A DNA stretch of 64,000 nucleotides, from positions 24,924,897 to 24,988,896 of the forward strand of contig NC_088296.1 of the NCBI RefSeq assembly GCF_032854445.1, given 5' to 3'. This DNA comes from Liolophura sinensis. Lineage: Eukaryota; Mollusca; Polyplacophora; Chitonida; Chitonidae. The notes under the pieces were generated by a model. That model did not search any database. It was given only the letters and a program-made list of their open reading frames with translations, and was not told the DNA's origin. Below, piece by piece: positions 13,401-25,400 of the stretch. Within the stretch, counting starts at the first letter, position 1. The number at the start of each line of letters is the position of its first letter. Both the position numbers and the translations under genes were made by a program.

Positions 13401-16400
13401 TCTGAACTGTCAATCAAGAACACGTATTTAGCTAGTCATGATGAATATTGTTGCAAATTTATCAACCGGATATCCCACACACAAACCTTTCTGAACTGTC
13501 AATCAAGAACACGTATTTAGCTAGTCATGATGAATATTGTTGCAAATTTATCAGCCAGATATCCCACACATAGACCTTTCCAAACTATCAATCAAGAACA
13601 CATATTTAGCTAGTCATGATGAATATTGTTGCAAATTGATCAACCAGATATCCCACACACAAACCTTTCTGAACTGTCAATCAAGAACACGTATTTAGCT
13701 AGTCATGATGAATATTGTTGCAAATTTATCAGCCAGATATCCCAGACATAGACCTTTCCAAACTGTCACTCAAGAACACATATTTAGCCAGTCATGATGA
13801 ATATTGTTGCAAATTGATCAACCAGATATCCCACACACAAACCTTTCTGAACTGTCAATCAAGAACACGTATTTAGCTAGTCATGATGAATATTGTTGCA
13901 AATTTATCAACCGGATATCCCACACATAGACCTTTCCAAACTGTCACTCAAGAACACATATTTAGCCAGTCATGATGAATATTGTTGCAAATTGATCAGC
14001 CGGATATCCCACACATAGACCTTTCTGAACTGTCAATCAAGAACACATTTAGCTAGTCATGATGAATATTGTTGCAAATTTATCAACCAGATATCCCACA
14101 CACAGACCTTTCTGAACTGTCAATCAAGAACACGTATTTAGCTTGTCATGATGAATATTGTTGCAAATTGATCAACCAGATATCCCACACACAGACCTTT
14201 CCGAACTGTCAATCAAGAACACATATTTAGCTAGTCATGATGAATATTGTTGCAAATTTACAACCAGATATCCCACACATAGACCTTTCTGAACTGTCAA
14301 TCAAGAACACGTATTTAGCTTGTCATGATGAATATTGTTGCAAATTGATCAACCAGATATCCCACACACAGACCTTTCCGAACTGTCAATCAAGAACACA
14401 TATTTAGCTAGTCATGATGAATATTGTTGCAAATTTACAACCAGATATCCCACACACAGACCTTTCTGAACTGTCAATCAAGAACACATATTTAGCTAGT
14501 CATGATGAATATTGTTGCAAATTTACAACCAGATATCCCACACATAGACCTTTCTGAACTATCAATCAAGAACACTTATTTAGCTTGTCATGATGAATAT
14601 TGTTGCAAATTGATCAACCAGATATCCCACACACAGACCTTTCCGAACTGTCAATCAAGAACACATATTTAGCTAGTCATGATGAATATTGTTGCAAATT
14701 TACAACCAGATATCCCACACATAGACCTTTCTGAACTGTCAATCAAGAACACATTTAGCTAGTCATGATGAATATTGTTGCAAATTTACAACCAGATATC
14801 CCACACATAGACCTTTCTGAACTGTCAATCAAGAACACATTTAGCTAGTCATGATGAATATTGTTGCAAATTTATCAGCCAGATATCCCACACATAGACC
14901 TTTCTGAACTGTCAATCAAGAACACATTTAGCTAGTCATGATGAATATTGTTGCAAATTTACAACCAGATATCCCACACATAGACCTTTCTGAACTGTCA
15001 ATCAAGAACACATATTTAGCTAGTCATGATGAATATTGTTGCAAATTGATCAACCGGATATCCCACACACAGACCTTTCCGAACTGTCAATCAAGAACAC
15101 ATATTTAGCCAGTCATGATGAATATTGTTGCAAATTTATCAGCCAGATATCCCACACACAAACCTTTCTGAACTGTCAATCAAGAACACATATTTAGCCA
15201 GTCATGATGAATATTGTTGCAAATTGATCAGCCGGATATCCCACACACAAACCTTACTGAACTGTCAATCAAGAACACATATTTAGCTAGTCGTGGTGAA
15301 TATTGTTGCAAATTGATCAGCCGGATATCCCACACATAGACCTTTCCAAACTGTAAAAAACACGTATTTAGCCAGTCATAATCATTATTGTTGCAAGTAG
15401 GTCAACTGGGTGTCCCAAATGTTGGTATCTAGAATGGAATGAAAAGCAATATTGTCACAAGATTGGGCACTGGGACATTGGATATGGTGAACCCATCCAT
15501 AGAAGACCCGAGTGTACTCCACCCCCTCCACCCCCTCCCCCCTCCCCCTCTTGATTCCCAAGATATATAATTCATTGCCTGTATGTGCATGTATATGTCT
15601 GGCATGTTTGTGATGTGTTGCGCATGTCAACCTGCATTCCCTTTCCAGGATCTTACTACTACAATGTGTACGGAAAGCATGAGCAAGTCTACACGGCCGT
15701 AACCAATGCTATCGCTGTGCATGCCAAAGTCTCTGCCATTCGTGTCACTGATGTGCAAGTAAGTATGTCTTACCAAGTGCTTGGGCCGCACAGGCTGTTT
15801 TCAGCCTGTCTGTTAAACTCGTGACTTGACAGGAATCGTGTCCTAAACTGTTATCGAGTGACTTCAATAAAGTTCCAGTTCAGGTGTCTCTCACCAATAT
15901 GGTCACTATGAGTTCAAGTCCAGCTCATGCTGGTTCCCTTTTTTCGGTCAAAAGTGGAAAGGTCTTCCAGTAACTTGTGGATGGTCGTGGTATTCCCCCG
16001 GGCTCTGCCCAGTTTCCTCCCACCCTAATGCTGGCTGCTGTCAGATACATGAAATATTCTGAGTACGGTGTGAAACACCAGTCAAAGAAATGTATAATTT
16101 TTTCATCTTTTAAAAATCCAAATAAATTGATTGAAATGAAAATCTCATAACAGAAAAGTAGTATTTTATTAATTTGAAGGCAGTCAGATGTATGGCTGTG
16201 ACAGTTAACTTTGAAGTGACAGGAAATTAATTTGTTATTTATTTATTTGATTGGTGTTTTACGTCGTACTCAAGAATATTTCACTTATACTATGTCTGCC
16301 AACATTATTGTAAGAGGAAACCAGGCAGACCCCAGGGGAAACCCACTTCCATCTGCAAGTTGGACAGCAAAATAAGGTGACATTGAGCAGTACCACCTGT

Positions 16401-19400
16401 GAATGTTTGCTTACTCCCTCCCTTTACTTTCATCACTTGTTGGGAAGTTTGTTACTAACATGCCAAAGGTTGGTGGTTTTCCACAGGCACTTTTCTTTCC
16501 TCCACCCATATGGTGATCATAATAGTCTTTGTAGTGAGCTACTATGGATGTCATAATTAGGTTTTGCATGTTGAAGTACGTAGTTGTTTGACAGCTTTTA
16601 AAGTTTTTGCCTGTTGCAAGTATATGTATATTGTCAAGTTATACATTTTAAGTTTGATGGCCAATCAAATAAATAAATGACCATTTAAAAAAATAGTGTT
16701 TCTGTCCTATAATCCTGACAGTCGTCCAATAAGGGGAAAGAACTCTTGAGTGTACATGTTTGACACATTGAATGAAGGGAGAAGAAATAATACGACTTGA
16801 ATTGTTTCTTCTTCGGAAGAGTGGAAAAACATTTTCTGACAGTTTGGGTAATTGTATGAATGAGCTTTGAGTCAGGAATTCTCATGAGGCTGTTGGATGT
16901 ATCACGTTAAAACAGCCAGGAACATGATGTTGCCTTACTTGTACCCCACGGTCGTATACTCTAATACTTCAGCCTTTGTTTTGCACGTTAGCAAGGTGTT
17001 TATTCAAGCTGATTCTGAAGGTAGTGTAGACTGATACTTAGTTACATTGTGTTTGTGTACTTATTTGTGAAGCCCTGCTATTGGCCAATCCGACTGATGT
17101 GGTTTTTGTCTCCATATATACATAAATTGCGGTGAAGGTTGCTGTTTCATATGCAAAAAGGCTGAGAAGTTTTTAGGGCAGTTAAAAGACAAATCAAGGA
17201 TCAGGTGACGTAAGTGGAAACAGCTACATTCTCGAGTTATAGAAATAACTCACGCCTGATTGGTTAAAACTGATAATATGGCGGCACGCATATAGATTTG
17301 ATCAGGAGTTGTCTTTTCCTTTAAATAAATAATGTATTTCACCTAAAGTTAATCTGTTTCAAGTGAATCTGATTAAATCATCCACCTTATGGGGCTACTT
17401 ATTTTTAAAGAGATAATTGTGAAGTTTGATTGATGTCCAATCTGAAAAATTTAAGTGTGTGCTTCAAAACTATCATTTTACTGCATTTACATGTATGTGA
17501 TTCAACTTTTGAAAGTGCGTTTTGCAGGGAAAAAAATTTAGGTGAAATACAGTAATTTCTAATCAGAAAAACACAAGTGCTGGCATCAAAAGTATCATTT
17601 TAAGGTCTTTATGTGCTTCTGGAAGTCCATGGTAGCAGGCCAAACTTTAGGTGTACAGTAATTTCTAATCAGAAAAACACAAGTGCTTGCATCAAAAGTA
17701 TCATTTTAAGGCCACTATGTGCTTCTGGAAGTCTATGTTAGCAGGCCAAACTTTTGGTGAAGTACAGAAATTTCTAATCAGAAAAACACAAGAGCTGGCA
17801 TCAAAAGTATCATTTTAAGGCCACTATGTGCTTCTGGAAGTCCATGGTAGCAGGCCAATCTTTAGGTGTACAGTAATTTCTAATCGGAAAAACACAAGAG
17901 CTGGCATCAAAAGTATCATTTTAAGGCCACTATGTGCTTCTGGAACTCTATGTTAGCAGGCCAATCTTTAGGTGTACAGTAATTTCTAATCAGAAAAACA
18001 CAAGTGCTTGCATCAAAAGTATCATTTTAAGGCCACTATGTGCTTCTGGAAGTCCATGGTAGCAGGCCAAACTTTTGGTGAAGTACAGAAATTTCTAATC
18101 GGAAAAACACACGTGCTGGCATCAAAAGTATCATTTTAAGGCCACTATGTGCTTCTGGAACTCTATGTTAGCAGGCCAAACTTTTGGTGAAGTACAGAAA
18201 TTTCTAATCAGAAAAACACAAGTGCTTGCATCAAAAGTATCATTTTAAGGCCACTATGTGCTTCTGGAAGTCCATGGTAGCAGGCCAATCTTTAGGTGTA
18301 CAGTAATTTCTAATCGGAAAAACACACGTGCTTGCATCAAAAGTATCATTTTAAGGCCACTATGTGCTTCTGGAAGTCCATGGTAGCAGGGCAAACTTTA
18401 GGTGTACAGTAATTTCTAATCAGAAAAACACACGTGCTGGCATCAAAAGTGTCATTTTAAGGCCACTATGTGCTTCTGGAAGTCTATGTTAGCAGGCCAA
18501 ACTTTTGGTGAAGTACAGAAATTTCTAATCGGAAAAACACACGTGCTGGCATCAAAAGTATCATTTTAAGGCCACTATGTGCTTCTGGAAGTCTATGTTA
18601 GCAGGCCAAACTTTTGGTGAAATACAGTAATTTCTAATCAGAAAAACACAAGTGCTTGCATCAAAAGTATCATTTTAAGGCCACTATGTGCTTCTGGAAG
18701 TCCATGGTAGCAGGCCAAACTTTTGGTGAAATACAGTAATTTCTAATCAGAAAAACACAAGTGCTTGCATCAAAAGTATCATTTTAAGGCCACTATGTGC
18801 TTCTGGAAGTCCATGGTAGCAGGCCAAACTTTTGGTGAAGTACAGAAATTTCTAATCGGAAAAACACACGTGCTGGCATCAAAAGTATCATTTTAAGGTC
18901 TTTATGTGCTTCTGGAAGTCCATGTTAGCAGGCCAAACTTTTGGTGAAGTACAGTAATTTCTAATCAGAAAAACACACGTGCTGGCATCAAAAGTATCAT
19001 TTTAAGGCCACTATGTGCTTCTGGAACTCTATGTTAGCAGGCCAATCTTTAGGTGTACAGTAATTTCTAATCAGAAAAACATAAGAGCTGGCATCAAAAG
19101 TATCATTTTAAGGCCACTATGTGCTTCTGGAACTCTATGTTAGCAGGCCAAACTTTTGGTGAAGTACAGTAATTTCTAATCAGAAAAACACAAGAGCTGG
19201 CATCAAAAGTATCATTTTAAGGCCACTATGTGCTTCTGGAACTCTATGTTAGCAGGCCAAACTTTAGGTGTACAGTAATTTCTAATCAGAAAAACACAAG
19301 TGCTGGCATCAAAAGTATCATTTTAAGGCCACTATGTGCTTCTGGAACTCTATGTTAGCAGGCCAAACTTTAGGTGTACAGTAATTTCTAATCAGAAAAA

Positions 19401-22400
19401 CACACGTGCTGGCATCAAAAGTATCATTTTAAGGCCACTATGTGCTTCTGGAACTCTATGTTAGCAGGCCAAACTTTAGGTGTACAGTAATTTCTAATCA
19501 GAAAAACACACGTGCTGGCATCAAAAGTATCATTTTAAGGCCACTATGTGCTTCTGGAACTCTATGTTAGCAGGCCAAACTTTAGGTGAAGTACAGTAAT
19601 TTCTAATCAGAAAAACACACGTGCTGGCATCAAAAGTATCATTTTAAGGCCACTATGTGCTTCTGGAACTCTATGTTAGCAGGCCAAACTTTAGGTGTAC
19701 AGTAATTTCTAATCAGAAAAACACACGTGCTGGCATCAAAAGTATCATTTTAAGGCCACTATGTGCTTCTGGAACTCTATGTTAGCAGGCCAAACTTTAG
19801 GTGTACAGTAATTTCTAATCAGAAAAACACAAGAGCTGGCATCAAAAGTATCATTTTAAGGCCACTATGTGCTTCTGGAAGTCCATGGTAGCAGGCCAAA
19901 CTTTAGGTGTACAGTAATTTCTAATCAGAAAAACACACGTGCTGGCATCAAAAGTATCATTTTAAGGCCACTATGTGCTTCTGGAAGTCTATGTTAGCAG
20001 GCCAAACTTTAGGTGGAGTACAGTAATTTCTAATCAGAAAAACACAAGTGCTTGCATCAAAAGTATCATTTTAAGGCCACTATGTGCTTCTGGAAGTCCA
20101 TGGTAGCAGGCCAAACTTTAGGTGTACAGTAATTTCTAATCAGAAAAACACACGTGCTGGCATCAAAAGTATCATTTTAAGGTCTTTATGTGCTTCTGGA
20201 AGTGCATGTTAGCAGGCCAAACTTTAGGTGGAGTACAGTAATTTCTAATCGGAAAAACACACGTGCTGGCATCAAAAGTATCATTTTAAGGCCACTATGT
20301 GCTTCTGGAAGTCTATGTTAGCAGGCCAAACTTTAGGTGGAGTACAGTAATTTCTAATCGGAAAAACACAAGTGCTGGCATCAAAAGTATCATTTTAAGG
20401 CCACTATGTGCTTCTGGAAGTCTATGTTAGCAGGCCAAACTTTTGGTGAAGTACAGAAATTTCTAATCGGAAAAACACACGTGCTGGCATCAAAAGTATC
20501 ATTTTAAGGCCACTATGTGCTTCTGGAAGTGCATGTTAGCAGGCCAAACTTTAGGTGGAGTACAGTAATTTCTAATCAGAAAAACACAAGTGCTGGCATC
20601 AAAAGTATCATTTTAAGGCCACTATGTGCTTCTGGAAGTTTATGGTAGCAGGCCAAACTTTTGGTGAAGTACAGTAATTTCTAATCGGAAAAACACACGT
20701 GCTGGCATCAAAAGTATCATTTTAAAACCACTATGTGCTTCTGGAAGTCTATGTTAGCAGGCCAAACTTTTGGTGAAGTACAGTAATTTCTAATCAGAAA
20801 AACACAAGTGCTTACATCAAAAGTATCATTTTAAAACCACTATGTGCTTCTGGAAGTCTATGTTAGCAGGCCAAACTTTAGGTGGAGTACAGTAATTTCT
20901 AATCAGAAAAACACAAGTGCTGGCATCAAAAGTATCATTTTAAGGCCACTATGTGCTTCTGGAAGTCCATGGTAGCAGGCCAAACTTTTGGTGAAGTACA
21001 GTAATTTCTAATCAGAAAAACACAAGTGCTTACATCAAAAGTATCATTTTAAAACCACTATGTGCTTCTGGAAGTCTATGTTAGCAGGCCAAACTTTAGG
21101 TGGAGTACAGTAATTTCTAATCAGAAAAACACAAGTGCTGGCATCAAAAGTATCATTTTAAGGCCACTATGTGCTTCTGGAAGTCCATGGTAGCGGGCCA
21201 AACTTTTGGTGAAGTACAGTAATTTCTAATCAGAAAAACACAAGTGCTTACATCAAAAGTATCATTTTAAAACCACTATGTGCTTCTGAAGTCTATGTTA
21301 GCAGGCCAAACTTTAGGTGGAGTACAGTAATTTCTAATCAGAAAAACACAAGTGCTGGCATCAAAAGTATCATTTTAAGGCCACTATGTGCTTCTGGAAG
21401 TCTATGTTAGCAGGCCAAACTTTTTGTGAAGTACAGTAATTTCTAATCAGAAAAAACACAAGTGCTTACATCAAAAGTATCATTTTAAAACCACTATGTG
21501 CTTCTGGAAGTCCATGTTAGCAGGCCAAACTTTTGGTGAAGTACAGTAATTTCTAATCAGAAAAACACAAGTGCTTGCATCAAAAGTATCATTTTAAGAC
21601 CACTATGTGCTTCTGGAAGTCTATGTTAGCAGGCCAAACTTTAGGTGAAGTACAGTAATTTCTAATCAGAAAAACACAAGTGCTTGCATCAAAAGTATCA
21701 TTTTAAGGCCACTATGTGCTTCTGGAACTCTATGTTAGCAGGCCAACTTTTGGTGAAGTACAGTAATTTCTAATCAGAAAAACACACGTGCAGGCATCAA
21801 AAGTATCATTTTAAGGCCACTATGTGCTTCTGGAAGTCCATGTTAGCAGGCCAAACTTTAGGTGAAGTACAGTAATTTCTAATCAGAATAACACAAGTGC
21901 TAGCATCAAAAGTGTCATTTTAAGGGCCACTATGTGCTTCTGGAAGTCCATGTTAGCAGGCCAAACTTTAGGTGAAGTACAGTAATTTCTAATCAGAAAA
22001 ACACACGTGCTTGCATCAAAAGTATCATTTTAAGGCCACTATGTGCTTCTGGAACTCTATGTTAGCAGGCCAAACTTTTGGTGAAGTACAGTAATTTCTA
22101 ATCAGAAAAACACAAGTGCTTGCATCAAAAGTATCATTTTAAGGCCACTATGTGCTTCTGGAAGTCCATGTTAGCAGGCCAAACTTTAGGTGAAGTACAG
22201 TAATTTCTAATCAGAAAAACACAAGAGCTGGCATCAAAAGTATCATTTTAAGGCCACTATGTGCTTCTGGAACTCTATGTTAGCAGGCCAAACTTTAGGT
22301 GTACAGTAATTTCTAATCAGAAAAACACAAGTGCTGGCATCAAAAGTATCATTTTAAGGCCACTATGTGCTTCTGGAACTCTATGTTAGCAGGCCAAACT

Positions 22401-25400
22401 TTAGGTGTACAGTAATTTCTAATCAGAAAAACACACGTGCTGGCATCAAAAGTATCATTTTAAGGCCACTATGTGCTTCTGGAACTCTATGTTAGCAGGC
22501 CAAACTTTAGGTGTACAGTAATTTCTAATCAGAAAAACACACGTGCTGGCATCAAAAGTATCATTTTAAGGCCACTATGTGCTTCTGGAACTCTATGTTA
22601 GCAGGCCAAACTTTAGGTGTACAGTAATTTCTAATCAGAAAAACACACGTGCTGGCATCAAAAGTATCATTTTAAGGCCACTATGTGCTTCTGGAACTCT
22701 ATGTTAGCAGGCCAAACTTTAGGTGTACAGTAATTTCTAATCAGAAAAACACAAGAGCTGGCATCAAAAGTATCATTTTAAGGCCACTATGTGCTTCTGG
22801 AAGTCCATGGTAGCAGGCCAAACTTTAGGTGTACAGTAATTTCTAATCAGAAAAACACACGTGCTGGCATCAAAAGTGTCATTTTAAGGCCACTATGTGC
22901 TTCTGGAAGTCTATGTTAGCAGGCCAAACTTTAGGTGGAGTACAGTAATTTCTAATCAGAAAAACACAAGTGCTTGCATCAAAAGTATCATTTTAAGGCC
23001 ACTATGTGCTTCTGGAAGTCCATGGTAGCAGGCCAAACTTTAGGTGTACAGTAATTTCTAATCAGAAAAACACACGTGCTGGCATCAAAAGTATCATTTT
23101 AAGGTCTTTATGTGCTTCTGGAAGTGCATGTTAGCAGGCCAAACTTTAGGTGGAGTACAGTAATTTCTAATCGGAAAAACACACGTGCTGGCATCAAAAG
23201 TATCATTTTAAGGCCACTATGTGCTTCTGGAAGTCTATGTTAGCAGGCCAAACTTTAGGTGGAGTACAGTAATTTCTAATCGGAAAAACACAAGTGCTGG
23301 CATCAAAAGTATCATTTTAAGGCCACTATGTGCTTCTGGAAGTCCATGGTAGCAGGCCAAACTTTAGGTGGAGTACGGTAAGTAACGAATGATTTGAGTT
23401 ATTATTGATAGTTGACATATTGGCCGTTTCAGATCTATCAGACAATTCCTCTGTACCTTGACATTGTCTTCACGTTGAGGGATCGACCTCCAAAACTTGG
23501 TGAGTTTTCATTGGTTAAAAATGAGAAGAAACATCATTTGTGTACAGTTTGCTCATGTCGCAACGTAGATGAAACAGATTCAATATTTTGGTTTATTTTG
23601 GAAAATTTTCAAGAAAATGGTATAAAACAAACCTGTGTATACTGATAATAGGTATATTTTTATTTATCGAAGGCATTTTGATCAATTTCGAATAAAGCTG
23701 TTCTTCCCCAAGGCCTTTGCAAACAAAACATTGTATTGAAATAAGTTATATCTCATATGGCATGTATCATCATACATGTAACACATTTACATTAGTGACC
23801 AAAAACGTTACACAGTCAGAGCATGACAAAAATTAATATCAACAAAAAAGGCAAAAAATATATATATATAAAAAAGACAAATATTAAGGGACTGTGTTAT
23901 GGTAATTTCCATGTTTTCAGATAATGTAAAGAGTGAGTCAGTGGAACCCAGTTTGACTGAAGCCTACGAGAACCTGGATGCTGCTGTGGATGAGGGCTTC
24001 ACCATCACCGTGCCCTACAAGAATGGAACAAAGGTACAGGTTTTCAAGTAGCCTTAGGTCAAATCAATTTTAATTGTTATTTTGCCAGCGGAATAAATTT
24101 GTGGAAATTCAGTGAAAGTAATCTGATTTGTGGAAATATGTACACTATCACTGCTATTTTTTGTGTTGAAAATCTATTGACATTTGTGAACAAAAAAGTT
24201 ATACTGTCAGGGCATGAAAAATATTTTTATATATATAATTATAATTAATTATTGTATAAATAATTAATATTATATAATAAATTATTAATTATTATAATTA
24301 ATATTAGTCAATTATTATGATTAATATATTATGAGTAACATTATATAATAAATAATTAATGATTATATAATAATTAATAATTACATAATAAAGTGTAGAA
24401 GAACCTGAATGCTGCAGTGGATTTTGGCTTCATTGTACAAGGATGGGACAAAGGGACAGTGTTTGAAATCACATCTTGTAATATGTGCTGACATCAGATA
24501 TCATCAGTCTAATTAAAACAACATTGTATGCAAGTATGAAACTATACCAAAGTTGATTTAAGCCTATACTAAGCATACCGATACTGCATGTCTCATTCAG
24601 TCACCCTGGCATACACTGCCCTGTTTAAGGCAGGGGAGGGTCCAATGGTGTATTCATCATCTATCAGTCAAAATTAGGTGTAATTCATATCCTTAGACCG
24701 TGTATCATAAGGTGTAAAAATGGCTAATTTACTGTATTTAAGTTCACAGTTATACTGTATGTTTTGGTAGGACCTGAAAGTATTATTGTCTAGCCTTTGG
24801 GAAAGACAGAAGTGGTATTCCAAGTCTGGACCATCTCAGCTGAAGAAGTACACCCCTGGTAAGTTCCTCCTGTATTAGCTCTTGTCCTGTCTCTTGGGGC
24901 AAGCCATGTCTAGAGTTCATAATGATCATGTAGTTCATGTAGTTATTTGGATTGCTGTAATTCTTCAGCCTTTTCTGGTGTTTATTGAAGCATATTCTGA
25001 GGGGCATTATTCTGTGTGGATTTATGAAGTTATACTATTTATGAAGCCCTGAAATTGGCTAATCCAACCAATGTATTTTTGTGTCCAAAATCATATTAAA
25101 AATGTGCAGAAATTTCACTGAAAGTTGTTGTTGTTTGACCTGCAAAAAGTTGAGGAATTAGAGTGTCCTAATAAAAGCACGTCCAAACATCAGCCGTGTA
25201 ATGAGGGAAGTGCGTTTATAGCAGAATTCTGACACAGTTTTAGCCTTGTTTTTAGGTATGCGAGGTAAATTGGACATGAGTTCCTTTGTTGTGAGACACC
25301 TACCAAGTCCAGAGGACGTACTAATTGGACACTAGTCCCCTTTGTTGTGAGGACACCTACTGTGTCCAAGGAGGTACTAATTGGACACTAGCCCCTTTGT

